Source: Cycloclasticus sp.
GTDB lineage: Bacteria > Pseudomonadota > Gammaproteobacteria > Methylococcales > Cycloclasticaceae
Reading direction: 5' to 3'
DNA: 64,000 bases
Assembly (NCBI GenBank): GCA_002700385.1
Contig: PADC01000008.1
Location: forward strand, 164,485-228,484
This document shows positions 10,091 to 21,109 of the stretch, one piece after another. The notes below the pieces were generated by a model, which searched no databases, was not told the DNA's origin, and worked only from the letters and a program-made list of their open reading frames with translations. Position numbers and translations under genes: made by a program. Within the stretch, counting starts at the first letter, position 1. Every line of letters starts with the position of its first letter.

Positions 10091-10108
10091 AAGCAGTAAC
10101 CATGCCAA
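10091..10108 (-). promoter_or_regulatory. Sigma-54 (-24/-12) promoter of the flgB operon
   Basis: The minus strand reads TTGGCATGGTTACTGCTT. Against the RpoN consensus TGGCACG-N4-TTGC it has the invariant GG and GC at the correct distance, with TGGCATG at -24 and CTGC at -12. Transcription would start near 10081, giving a 20-base leader that holds the flgB Shine-Dalgarno. Sigma-54 control of flgB operons is established for Vibrio and Pseudomonas. Confidence 0.8.
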
Positions 10109-10164
10109 TTAATTTAATCCTTAATAATCAATTAGTTAGATATTTATCGCCCCCTATCCGACAT

Positions 10165-10195
10165 GGCAAAACGGCAAAAAGCGGCAAGGCGGCAA
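10165..10195. promoter_or_regulatory. Cluster of four GGCAA (CGGCAA-type) boxes, candidate enhancer
   Basis: GGCAA occurs at 10165, 10173, 10183 and 10191; the last three are GGCAA preceded by C or GC. Spacing is 8, 10 and 8 bases. The cluster lies about 84-114 bases upstream of the predicted flgB transcription start, the usual distance for a sigma-54 enhancer-binding protein of the FlrC/FleR type. Binding is inferred from position and repetition only. Confidence 0.5.
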
Positions 10196-10638
10196 TAATC
10201 AAAAAGGCTTATCAAGGTGTTCGATAAAAGTGACCACAGCATATTAAAGGCGTATAAACCGCCGAGTTGGGTTTGAGTATCGAACAACGCCCTTAAAACA
10301 AGAAGGCGCTCACTTTAATACACCAAACGACTCGAGTGAAATATTCAAATGACAAGTCGCCGGTGGATGAGCATTTTTTGAAAACACCACCATACTATAT
10401 AGATGCTTGCTCACCCGTATCGCTTCTTAAACGCTATACACAGTGTTTTAATCAGCACATCGGCAAATCATTGTTTGACGCTATGTGGACAAAGCAGCTT
10501 ATTATCGAAAATTCAAATCAGCGTTATTAAACTCGAACATTCGGCATTTTTTTGCCGCAACCCCAATAAATTTGTGCTTAAACTTTCATTAACCCAACAA
10601 AAGCCCCTCTTTTACCGCTTTGCTTGCCACAGAAACAT

Positions 10639-10655
10639 CCGGCATATTAAATGCA
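10639..10655 (+). promoter_or_regulatory. Weak sigma-54-like promoter for flgA
   Basis: The sequence CCGGCATATTAAATGCA keeps the invariant GG (10641) and GC (10653) at the right distance, plus GGCA and TGCA, but is otherwise divergent. Transcription would start near 10666, 36 bases before the flgA ATG. A TTGCCG box lies about 110 bases upstream of that start, the same distance as the boxes at flgB. Confidence 0.4.
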
Positions 10656-10701
10656 TACTTAATAGAAAATAAATTACCTTCAACGTTCTGCCGAGCTATT
10701 T

Positions 10702-11403
10702 ATGAACAAATCATTTACTCTTTTTATTTTTATTTTTTTCGCCATACCCGCTGCTTATGCAAAAAACATTCAATTCGAAAGCCACCAAGTTATTAAAAAT
10801 AAAGCACTGGCTTATTTAAGCTCAAGATTGGACGCCGAAGACATAGAACATACTCTTCAAATTCAGCATATAGACCCCCGACTGAAGCTAAAAAAATGCC
10901 CGTTGGAAATTGAAATAAACTTAACCCAAGAGCTTGTAAAACCTGGGAAAAACACATTAAACATCCAATGCAAATCGCCGGCTCCCTGGAGAGTATTTAT
11001 CACTGCTGATGTCACTCTCTTCAGCCAGGCCTTAGTCGCCAAATACCCATTAAATAAAGGCCACCTTATTCAAAAAAATGATCTCAAATTAGAAACGATA
11101 AAACTCACGGGGCTTCGCACAGCTTATTTATCCGATCCAGATAGAGCCGTTAATCATGTATTAAAAAGAAGAGTCCAGCGTGGTGACCTTATCAGTGTCA
11201 AAAATTTGTCTAAACCAACGTTAATCAAAAAAGGTGACAAAATAACGATCATTGCAAAAAACAACGGATTTCAAATTAGCATGAAAGGCACCGCTTTAAC
11301 GGCCGGCGGTAAAGACGACAAAATCAGGGTAAAAAACAGTAAAACAAAAAAAATCATCCAAGGGATTATTTTTGATGCCCAGACCGTAAAAGTCACTTTA
11401 TGA
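10702..11403 (+). CDS. flgA: Flagellar P-ring assembly chaperone FlgA
   Basis: FlgA is a periplasmic chaperone for P-ring (FlgI) assembly. The 233-residue protein has a Sec signal peptide (MNKSFTLFIFIFFAIPAAYA) and a C-terminal SAF/ChapFlgA domain (residues ~105-230). That domain shows the motifs YPLNKGHLIQKNDLKLE, RRVQRGDLISVKNL and IKKGDKITIIAKNNGFQIS. It is divergent from flgB, the normal arrangement, and is followed by flgM and flgN. The ribosome-binding site is weak. Confidence 0.95.
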   Translation: MNKSFTLFIFIFFAIPAAYAKNIQFESHQVIKNKALAYLSSRLDAEDIEHTLQIQHIDPRLKLKKCPLEIEINLTQELVKPGKNTLNIQCKSPAPWRVFITADVTLFSQALVAKYPLNKGHLIQKNDLKLETIKLTGLRTAYLSDPDRAVNHVLKRRVQRGDLISVKNLSKPTLIKKGDKITIIAKNNGFQISMKGTALTAGGKDDKIRVKNSKTKKIIQGIIFDAQTVKVTL

Positions 11404-11418
11404 TAATGATATTAACCA

Positions 11419-11445
11419 TCAAGTTTTCTAATTTGAAGCCGTTAA
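11419..11445 (+). promoter_or_regulatory. Sigma-28 (FliA) promoter for flgM
   Basis: TCAAGTTT (11419-11426) and GCCGTTAA (11438-11445) are separated by exactly 11 bases, matching TAAAGTTT-N11-GCCGATAA with one mismatch per box. It lies between flgA and flgM, 27 bases before the flgM ATG. A FliA-dependent flgM promoter is the known feedback point of the flagellar cascade, since FlgM inhibits FliA. Confidence 0.75.
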
Positions 11446-11472
11446 ATAAGCTAAATACTTTTAGGAATTTCC

Positions 11473-11796
11473 ATGTCTATTAAAATAAAAGGGGGAAATA
11501 GCAAGCCCTCTAAAACTTCGCTTAATAAATCTGGAAGCACCGAAAAAGGTGCTAAAAGCTCAACTCAATCGAGCCGAAAAACTGCAGACAATGATCGTGT
11601 TGATTTAACAGAAGCAGCCTCCAGGCTTCATCAAATTGAGCAATCATTGGCCGATATTCCTGTTATTGATACCGGTCGTGTAGAGGCAATAAGCCAGTCT
11701 ATTGATGAAGGCACCTACACCATCAATAATGAAAAAATTGCTGATCGAATCATTGAAAGTGAAACCGCACTTCGCAAAAAAAAGGACTCACTATGA
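11473..11796 (+). CDS. flgM: Anti-sigma-28 factor FlgM
   Basis: FlgM binds and silences FliA until it is exported through the finished hook-basal body. The 107-residue protein is small and polar. Its disordered Ser/Lys-rich N-terminus (residues 1-35) is followed by DRVDLTEAASRLHQIEQSLA and VEAISQSIDEGTYTINNEKI, the sigma-28-binding helices of FlgM. AGGA lies seven bases before the ATG. It overlaps flgN by four bases (ATGA), so the pair is coupled. Confidence 0.93.
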   Translation: MSIKIKGGNSKPSKTSLNKSGSTEKGAKSSTQSSRKTADNDRVDLTEAASRLHQIEQSLADIPVIDTGRVEAISQSIDEGTYTINNEKIADRIIESETALRKKKDSL

Positions 11797-12284
11797 CGGA
11801 CCATTCTTCGGCGCAACTTTTAGAATTGATACAATCACTTGAAAACGTCTCCATGCAATTAAACGAGGTGTTAAAAAAAGAGCATGAAACCCTAAGCCTT
11901 AACGATAGCCAACAACTACTAGAGCTTTCTAAGACCAAAAAAGCTTTCGTTTCCAAACTAGAGAGCCAGACTAAAGTCGTCCATCTTTATTTAAAAAACA
12001 TCAAGATAGAAAACGGGCTGTATGGTTTTACGGCATTTCTCTCTGAACAAAAACCAAGTGACGTATCGACGTTGCTTGAAACCTCCTGGCAAAACATTCA
12101 ATCGTTAGCTGAAGACAATAAAACGCTTAACCATTCAAATGGCGCAATGATTGAACTCAATCGCCGGCATGTTCAACGCTCTCTTGAAGTTTTACGTGGC
12201 CAAGTGGGTAAAGAGACGTCCACATACGGAGCGGATGGGCAAACTATGACAAGCAAAATCTCAAGAAACATCTCAACGGTCTGA
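11793..12284 (+). CDS. flgN: Flagellar export chaperone FlgN
   Basis: FlgN is the cytoplasmic chaperone for FlgK and FlgL and affects flgM translation in enterics. The 163-residue all-helical protein begins with an alpha-helical segment LLELIQSLENVSMQLNEVLK and has KTKKAFVSKLESQTKVVHLY. Sequence conservation in this family is low; the call rests on length, helical character and position directly after flgM with a four-base overlap. The C-terminus is likely the flexible client-binding tail. Confidence 0.85.
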   Translation: MTDHSSAQLLELIQSLENVSMQLNEVLKKEHETLSLNDSQQLLELSKTKKAFVSKLESQTKVVHLYLKNIKIENGLYGFTAFLSEQKPSDVSTLLETSWQNIQSLAEDNKTLNHSNGAMIELNRRHVQRSLEVLRGQVGKETSTYGADGQTMTSKISRNISTV

Positions 12285-12290
12285 TATATC

Positions 12291-13031
12291 GTGCGTTTTA
12301 TTTCGTCGCTAAAATCACTGTTAGCATCAGAAGAAGAGCAGCATCACACTCAGAACAGCAACCCACACTTTATTACTCAACCTGCGCGTATCAAGCATAT
12401 GCTCCAGCTTCTCATGGAATCCCACGTTCAGGTTTCTGTTGTTTTTGACGAACAATCAGACCATACCAGCATGCTGCTAGACATCTCCACAAACGAAATA
12501 ACACTGGATCAATTAAACAGCCGAGCTGCTCACCATAAAATGCAGCCAGGCCAAATAATACAAATTAACGCGAAGCATCACTCTGTTCCACTCAACTTCT
12601 CTTCAACCATTACAGCTATATCAAAAAATGGTGACTACCTCTGCTCAATGCCAGAAAAAATATATCACCCTCAAAAAAGGGCTTTTTTTCGAATTCCTTT
12701 GGAGAACATTGAAAAATACAAATTCAGCGGTGCGATTCAGTTTTCTGAAAATCTGGTTTCAGGGTATCTCTATGATGTCAGTTTTGGTGGAATTAGCGTG
12801 GCGGTGTACTCAAATACTTACATTAAAAAAGGGGATATTCTTTCTCCTGCCAGTATAAAGCTTAAAAACGGCAGCACCATTCACAGTGACTTCACAGTTT
12901 GTTCTATAAGGAAATCTCCCCAAGAGGGCTTCTCACGCATAGGGTGCGAGTTTCTCAATCTTCAAGCCGACGATAAACGAATCCTCCATAAATTTATTAC
13001 TGAAAGTGATCGTGAGCGCGCCAAAAAATAA
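12291..13031 (+). CDS. PilZ-domain cyclic-di-GMP receptor, YcgR-like flagellar brake
   Basis: The 246-residue protein has an N-terminal YcgR-type domain (residues ~25-120) and a C-terminal PilZ domain. The c-di-GMP contacts are visible: KRAFFRIP supplies the RxxxR switch and DVSFGGISV the (D/N)xSxxG motif. YcgR-type proteins slow or steer the motor when c-di-GMP is high. It begins with GTG six bases after flgN and has no clear Shine-Dalgarno, so it may depend on coupling. Its place directly after flgN fits a flagellar role. The specific role is inference; the PilZ assignment is firm. Confidence 0.88.
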   Translation: MRFISSLKSLLASEEEQHHTQNSNPHFITQPARIKHMLQLLMESHVQVSVVFDEQSDHTSMLLDISTNEITLDQLNSRAAHHKMQPGQIIQINAKHHSVPLNFSSTITAISKNGDYLCSMPEKIYHPQKRAFFRIPLENIEKYKFSGAIQFSENLVSGYLYDVSFGGISVAVYSNTYIKKGDILSPASIKLKNGSTIHSDFTVCSIRKSPQEGFSRIGCEFLNLQADDKRILHKFITESDRERAKK

Positions 13032-13118
13032 CCGACTGAAACATTGACCATACCGACCGAAAAATTAACCATGAAGCTATAAAAATTAAGCTCATTGCCC
13101 TACCCTTAAAAAGGTTAT

Positions 13119-13130
13119 TGGTGCTATCAT
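13119..13130 (+). promoter_or_regulatory. Possible extended -10 promoter for tRNA-Arg
   Basis: TGCTATCAT at 13122-13130 is an extended -10 (TGnTATCAT). No good -35 is present at 16-18 bases. The tRNA begins about 50 bases downstream of the expected start. Weak, motif-only call. Confidence 0.3.
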
Positions 13131-13187
13131 TTCTTAATACATCACTCAAAGATTTTTATTTAAAACTCATCGAGCATTTTTAGCATG

Positions 13188-13264
13188 GCCTCGGTAGCTC
13201 AGCTGGATAGAGCGCACCCCTCCTAAGGGTGAAGTCGCAGGTTCGAATCCTGCTCGGGGCACCA
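13188..13264 (+). tRNA. tRNA-Arg (anticodon CCU)
   Basis: The 77-base gene folds as a full cloverleaf. The acceptor arm is GCCTCGG with TCGGGGC, and the D arm reads TAGCTCAGCTGGATAGAGC. The anticodon stem is CACCC/GGGTG around CTCCTAA (anticodon CCT at 13222-13224), and the T arm contains GTTCGAATCC. The CCA end is encoded (13262-13264). It reads AGG codons. Confidence 0.97.
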
Positions 13265-13374
13265 ATTTAGTGCTAAACATTAATCATGAATTAAATGAAT
13301 ACGTTAAACAGTTATCTTTTTTAAAAACTCTATTACACTTACAGATATAAATTCAGGCTGACGGAATATATTTA

Positions 13375-16194
13375 ATGAACAACTTAATGCAGTTATTTAA
13401 AAGCACTTCTGCGCTAAATGGTGCTAATGCAAATTTTGTTGAAGATTTGTACGAACAATATCTCAACGACCCAGATTCTGTTGATGAGCAATGGCGAGAA
13501 AAATTTCAATCCATACGCTCAAGCGCTGAAACAGTGGATATACCTCACTCTTCCATAAAAAAACATTTTTCCGATCTAGCAAAAGCCCCAACAGGTGTAC
13601 GCGTTATTCAAGGAGGCCTTTCATCTGAGCAGTTAGCCAAACAAGCTGCTGTCTCCAGATTAATGAATGCCTACCGGATTAACGGCCATAAACAAGCCAA
13701 CGTAAACCCGCTTGAAACACCAAAAACTCAACTGATTGCTGAATTAGACATAGCTTTCCATGGGCTAAGCGAACTGGATCTTAATACCCAGTTTGACACA
13801 GGTACTCTACACAACACCCCAGAACAACTGGCGCTAAAAGATATCATTCCCATATTGAAAGAAACGTATTGTGCCAGTATCGGTGTCGAATACATGCACA
13901 TCAGCGACACCGAAATGCGCTCTTGGGTTAGACGCCGTATGGAAGGCCCTCGTGCCAAATTAAACCTTCAGCCCGAGCAAAAAAAGTGGCTGTTAAAATT
14001 ACTCACCGCTGCTGAGGGCATCGAAAACCATCTGCATAGAACTTATGTTGGTCAAAAACGTTTCTCGCTGGAAGGGGGAGAAAGTTTAATCCCCATGCTT
14101 GATGAGATGCTTCAACGCCTTGGTGAACACGGCGTGAAAGAAACTGTTATTGGCATGGCTCACCGTGGTCGGTTAAATGTTCTCATCAATATTTTTGGAA
14201 AAAAACCGTCTATCCTTTTTGAAGAATTTGAAGGCAAGCGCTCAGCCTCGCCTGCTAAAGATGGTTCTGGCGACGTGAAATACCACATGGGGTTCTCATC
14301 CGACATCAATACACCGGGTGGAGAAATGCACTTGGCTTTAGCCTTTAACCCTTCACATCTGGAAATTATTAATCCTGTGGTTGAAGGTTCCGTACGCGCG
14401 AGACAAGATCGCCGTGGCGAGAACGGAGAAGATCAAGTCGTTGCCATTCAAATTCATGGTGACTCGGCCTTTTCAGGTCAAGGGGTGATCATGGAAACGC
14501 TTCAAATGTCCCGCACTCGAGCTTATGGCACAGGCGGAACGATTCACATTGTTGTTAACAACCAAGTGGGCTTCACCACCAGTAATCCAGCGGATACTCG
14601 TTCAACCCTTTATGCCACTGATGTCGCAAAAATGCTGGAAACACCGATTTTGCACGTTAATGCCGATGACCCTGAAGCTGTTTTATTTGCTGCTCAACTA
14701 GCCGTAGATTTCCGTCATGAATTCAGGCAGGACATCGTCTTGGATATGGTCTGTTACCGCCGCCGAGGGCACAATGAAGCTGACGAACCTGCGGTCACAC
14801 AACCGTTGATGTATAAAACCATTCGATCTTTACCAACAACCCGTAAAATTTATGCTGACCGAGTAACCCAAGAAGGTTCGCTAAGCCAGGATGTTCCTGC
14901 AGCGTTGGAAGCTGATTACAGGTCGGCCTTGGAAAAGGGCGAAATCGTGTCTCGCCCTATTCTGGAACATAAGGTAAACCCTTATGTGGCCAAGTGGGAT
15001 GCGTTCTTATCCAGTAAGTGGGATGACCCTTGCGACACAACTGTACCCGCAAAAGAGTTCCATAAAGTCTCCGATTTAATGCTAACGTTGCCGCCTGAGT
15101 TTCCATTGCAAAACCGGGTTGAAAAAGTACTTGAAAGTAGAAAAAAAATGTCTGTAGGTGCTCTACCTATTGATTGGGGCTATGCTGAAAATATGGCCTA
15201 TGGAACCCTCTTAAGCCAAGGGCGTAATATCAGAATGACTGGACAGGACGTTGGTCGTGGGACATTCTTTCATCGACATGCCGTTTTGCACAACACACAA
15301 AATGGTGAAACATACACCTCCTTAAGGCACCTGCTACTCGAACAAGGCAGATTCTCTTTATACGACTCCTTCTTATCTGAAGAAGCCGTTCTTGGCTTCG
15401 AATACGGATATTCAACAACAGAACCCGATGATTTAGTGATCTGGGAAGCACAATTTGGTGATTTTGCTAACGGTGCTCAAGTCCTTATGGATCAGTTCAT
15501 CAGCTCAGGCGAAACCAAATGGGGCCGACTATGCGGCCTTGTGATGCTATTACCGCATGGTTACGAAGGCCAAGGTCCAGAGCATTCATCTGCACGATTA
15601 GAACGTTATTTACAACTTTGTGCTGAGCACAATATGCAGGTCTGCGTACCCTCTACCCCATCACAAATATTCCATTTATTGCGTCGCCAGACCTTAAGTT
15701 TATTCCGTAAACCACTTATCGTTATGAGCCCAAAGAGCTTGCTTCGCCATAAGCTTGCAACATCAACCCTCGAAGAACTCATCGAAGGAAAATTTCATCC
15801 TCTGATCAAAGAAATTGACGAGCTGGACCCGAAAAAAGTAACCCGGCTTATCGTCTGCTCTGGCAAGGTTTACTACGACCTGCTGGAACAACGTAGAACC
15901 GACGGTCTAGAAAATGTCGCCATCTTCAGAGCAGAGCAACTGTACCCCTTCCCGATCGATGAGCTGCATGAATCATTTGACCAATACCCTAACTTAAAAG
16001 AACTTGTCTGGTGCCAAGAAGAGCCGAAAAACCAAGGCGCCTGGTATCAAATCAGACATCGCTTCTTTGACTTAGTGAGCGAGAAATTAGAACTTAAATA
16101 TGCGGGCAGACCCATGTCAGCCTCACCTGCTGTTGGTCAATTTAGCTTGCATGTAGAGCAACAACAAAAACTAATCCAAAAAGCACTTTATTAA
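13375..16194 (+). CDS. sucA: 2-oxoglutarate dehydrogenase E1 component
   Basis: SucA is the ThDP-dependent decarboxylase of the 2-oxoglutarate dehydrogenase complex in the TCA cycle. The 939-residue length is typical. The N-terminal E2-binding segment (FVEDLYEQYLNDPDSVDEQW) is present, and the core shows GMAHRGRLNVLINIFGKKP, AFNPSHLEIINPVVEGSVRA and IHGDSAFSGQGVIMETLQMS. NNQVGFTTSNP completes the ThDP/Mg site. GHNEADEPAVTQP and LLPHGYEGQGPEHSSARLER are further family signatures. It leads the sucA-sucB-lpd operon, 27 bases before sucB. Confidence 0.98.
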   Translation: MNNLMQLFKSTSALNGANANFVEDLYEQYLNDPDSVDEQWREKFQSIRSSAETVDIPHSSIKKHFSDLAKAPTGVRVIQGGLSSEQLAKQAAVSRLMNAYRINGHKQANVNPLETPKTQLIAELDIAFHGLSELDLNTQFDTGTLHNTPEQLALKDIIPILKETYCASIGVEYMHISDTEMRSWVRRRMEGPRAKLNLQPEQKKWLLKLLTAAEGIENHLHRTYVGQKRFSLEGGESLIPMLDEMLQRLGEHGVKETVIGMAHRGRLNVLINIFGKKPSILFEEFEGKRSASPAKDGSGDVKYHMGFSSDINTPGGEMHLALAFNPSHLEIINPVVEGSVRARQDRRGENGEDQVVAIQIHGDSAFSGQGVIMETLQMSRTRAYGTGGTIHIVVNNQVGFTTSNPADTRSTLYATDVAKMLETPILHVNADDPEAVLFAAQLAVDFRHEFRQDIVLDMVCYRRRGHNEADEPAVTQPLMYKTIRSLPTTRKIYADRVTQEGSLSQDVPAALEADYRSALEKGEIVSRPILEHKVNPYVAKWDAFLSSKWDDPCDTTVPAKEFHKVSDLMLTLPPEFPLQNRVEKVLESRKKMSVGALPIDWGYAENMAYGTLLSQGRNIRMTGQDVGRGTFFHRHAVLHNTQNGETYTSLRHLLLEQGRFSLYDSFLSEEAVLGFEYGYSTTEPDDLVIWEAQFGDFANGAQVLMDQFISSGETKWGRLCGLVMLLPHGYEGQGPEHSSARLERYLQLCAEHNMQVCVPSTPSQIFHLLRRQTLSLFRKPLIVMSPKSLLRHKLATSTLEELIEGKFHPLIKEIDELDPKKVTRLIVCSGKVYYDLLEQRRTDGLENVAIFRAEQLYPFPIDELHESFDQYPNLKELVWCQEEPKNQGAWYQIRHRFFDLVSEKLELKYAGRPMSASPAVGQFSLHVEQQQKLIQKALY

Positions 16195-16221
16195 AAATAG
16201 ATTTTAAAACAAGGAAAAAAC

Positions 16222-18926
<2,705 letters not shown>

Positions 18927-18946
18927 GTTTTTAAAAATATCGAAGT

Positions 18947-18996
18947 GCACCAATATTCTCATCGTTCTTTTGATGGGGTATTGGTGCCTTTTATCT
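18947..18996 (+). terminator. Rho-independent terminator of sucA-sucB-lpd
   Basis: GCACCAATA (18947-18955) pairs with TATTGGTGC (18979-18987), with an inner CATC/GATG helix in the loop, followed by CTTTTATCTT. It sits 20 bases after the lpd stop. Confidence 0.7.
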
Positions 18997-19279
18997 TAAG
19001 AATGCTGTTACCTTTTTTTTAATATCTCATTAACTTTATCCCCCCTCTACAGACCTTCACCATAGACATAAGATCAACTAAAACCTTCCTCACCCCAATT
19101 AACGTCATCTTCTTCTCCTTCTTCTGGATAAGGACTTTCGATAAACAACCACCCTCATCTTTTACTCACTATTGCTTTACAAAAAGATTCAATTAGATTA
19201 TTTTTACTTAAAGCTAATGTGTTTATTTAAGTTGTTTTTTTAACTTATTGATTTAAAAGACTTAAAAAAAGAGGTAAAA
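18997..19279. other. AT-rich intergenic region before the ThDP operon
   Basis: No coding frame is evident. The stretch includes a pyrimidine-rich tract (about 19081-19130) and the pair TTGCTT / TAGATT (about 19168-19195) that could act as -35 and -10. A short inverted repeat TAAGTT / AACTTA around a T-run lies near 19228-19247. GAGG five bases before the ATG at 19280 is a good ribosome-binding site. Promoter reading is tentative. Confidence 0.35.
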
Positions 19280-21109
19280 ATGAGCGCCACCATCCAAAAC
19301 ATTATTCCAAAAAATGAGATTGCGGCTTGCGACCTTCTGATAGATTATTTAGAAAAAATTGGGGTTGAGTTTATATTTGGCATTCCAGGCGGCGCAATAG
19401 AACCTCTCTATAATGCTTTAGCCAGAAGTGAAAAACGTGGCGGTATAAAAGCCATTACAGCCAGACATGAAACCGGCGCTGTTTTTATGGCAGATGCCTA
19501 CGCAAGAAACACAGGCAAATTAGGTGTCTGTTGCTCTACAACCGGACCTGGAGCAACAAACATGATCACCGGTATCGCTTCGTCTTATGAAAACAATACC
19601 CCTCTTTTAATTATCACGCCTCAAACTTCACAAGATAAAGCTGGCAAAAAAGCCATGCAAGAATCTGGAGATACAGGCATCAATATTTCGGGTATGTTCC
19701 AATTTTTCACCAAATACACGAGTTACGTCACTCATGTAGAACAAGTTGAGCATAAACTCGTATCGGCGATTATGTCGGCCTTTAGTAGCCCAGGTGGCCC
19801 AACACATTTGAGCATTCCAGCAGACATACTTAAGAGCCAAGTTCCCCTCAAACAAAGCTCGATCAATATTAAAAATTTACTGAGACGCCCTGTTTTCAAG
19901 GATGAAAGCGCCATACAAACGCTGATAAAAGAAATAAATGATTCTAAAAAAACAATTTTTGTTATTGGTGCTGGAACAAAAGAATGTAGCGGCTTAATAG
20001 CACAATGTATCAATGCATTAAACATTGAGTTTGTCGCAACACCTGATGGTAAGAGCTTCGTTAATCCCTATCACCCTTTATACAGAGGTGTTATCGGCTT
20101 TGCCGGGCATAAAAGCGCCAATAAAGCCCTTCAGAATAATGCCGTAGACACCATTGTTGTTATTGGCTCCTCGCTGGGTGAATTTACCAGCAACGCATGG
20201 GATCAATTAACCCTACTCAATAACAAATTGATCCATATCGATAATAATCAAGACAACTTTACCCGATCTTCAATGGCTAAATTACAAGTAGCTGGTGATA
20301 TACCCAGTGTATTAGAAGCCATTTTAGAAAACCACAGAGCCCAAAACAAAGCCGCAGATAAAAGCGCGTCAACGTCCATTATCGATAAAAGCCAGTTATT
20401 CACGCATATGCAAATGGATAATCAAAAATCTGTGTATTTTGAGTTTGATGAGCCAGATAAAATTAAAGACCAATCCAGCCCTTTAAAACCGCAATTTTTA
20501 ATGCATCAACTGACTCAAATTTTCCCATCGAATGCCCGCTATTTAGCAGATACAGGCAATAATTTAGCTTGGTCCATTCATTACCTCAACCCCTACGACA
20601 GACGATTTAACAACCGAAGAGCAACTCAAAGAAATGAAAAAGACAGGCGATCGAATAGTGCTGGACTTCTCCAAATTTGCGCTGAATTTTGTTCAATGGG
20701 CTGGTCCGTCGGAAGTGCCATAGGGACAGCCTTGGCACACCCAAAAGATCCCGTTGTGTGCATAGTAGGTGATGGCAGTTTTCTAATGTCTGGCAATGAA
20801 ATTACCGTTGCACTTCAAGAAAAGCTAAATGTTATTTTTCTGATCATGAATGATCAACATCTCGGCATGGTTAAACATGGACAAAAACTAAATAACTCGG
20901 CTGATATTGCCAATAAACTACCTAATATCAGTTATGCTTTAATGGCCTCAGCAATGGGAGTCATGAGTTATACCATTGAAAGCGCAGATGATTTAGCTAA
21001 GTTGGACATCAATAAAATTTGTACGCGAAATGGACCGACTCTGTTAGACATCAGAATCGATGCGAACGAGGTCCCTCCCATCGCCACACGACTAAAAGGC
21101 ATGAAATGA
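19280..21109 (+). CDS. ThDP-dependent acetolactate-synthase-like enzyme, substrate unknown
   Basis: The 609-residue protein has the three-domain POX/ALS fold: N-terminal PYR domain with the cofactor-activating Glu at residue 64 (ARHETGAVFMADAYAR), central domain (~200-345), and C-terminal PP domain with GDGSFLMSGNEI starting at residue 497 and the metal-binding N about 28 residues on. Enzymes of this fold decarboxylate or ligate 2-oxo acids. No ilvN-like regulatory subunit is nearby, so it is unlikely to be the branched-chain enzyme. Residues ~440-460 are an Arg-rich insertion (RRFNNRRATQRNEKDRRS). The stop overlaps the next start (ATGA), making a three-gene unit with two citrate-synthase-like genes. 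The reaction is unknown. Confidence 0.85.
   Translation: MSATIQNIIPKNEIAACDLLIDYLEKIGVEFIFGIPGGAIEPLYNALARSEKRGGIKAITARHETGAVFMADAYARNTGKLGVCCSTTGPGATNMITGIASSYENNTPLLIITPQTSQDKAGKKAMQESGDTGINISGMFQFFTKYTSYVTHVEQVEHKLVSAIMSAFSSPGGPTHLSIPADILKSQVPLKQSSINIKNLLRRPVFKDESAIQTLIKEINDSKKTIFVIGAGTKECSGLIAQCINALNIEFVATPDGKSFVNPYHPLYRGVIGFAGHKSANKALQNNAVDTIVVIGSSLGEFTSNAWDQLTLLNNKLIHIDNNQDNFTRSSMAKLQVAGDIPSVLEAILENHRAQNKAADKSASTSIIDKSQLFTHMQMDNQKSVYFEFDEPDKIKDQSSPLKPQFLMHQLTQIFPSNARYLADTGNNLAWSIHYLNPYDRRFNNRRATQRNEKDRRSNSAGLLQICAEFCSMGWSVGSAIGTALAHPKDPVVCIVGDGSFLMSGNEITVALQEKLNVIFLIMNDQHLGMVKHGQKLNNSADIANKLPNISYALMASAMGVMSYTIESADDLAKLDINKICTRNGPTLLDIRIDANEVPPIATRLKGMK

Larger units (their letters stand above)
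10109..10701. other. Divergent flagellar control region without a convincing gene
   Basis: About 590 bases separate the flgB promoter from flgA. The region holds the GGCAA boxes, a 9-bp inverted repeat TGTTCGATA (10218-10226) / TATCGAACA (10278-10286), and TTGCCGCAA at 10552-10560. A sigma-54-like site follows at 10639-10655. Two overlapping open frames of 64 and 89 codons (10336-10530 and 10403-10672) show no recognisable motif, have no good ribosome-binding site and exclude each other, so I do not call them genes. Confidence 0.6.

Noticed and set aside
10336-10672. Two overlapping small open frames (64 and 89 codons) between flgB and flgA
   Set aside because: No recognisable motif, no ribosome-binding site, mutually overlapping and placed in a promoter region.
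10667-10698. Sigma-28-like TAAA...GCCGAGCT before flgA
   Set aside because: The -10 is poor, spacing is off and the start would fall inside flgA, leaving no leader.
19280-21109. Branched-chain acetolactate synthase (ilvB)
   Set aside because: No ilvN follows, the neighbours are citrate-synthase-like, and an Arg-rich insertion sets it apart.
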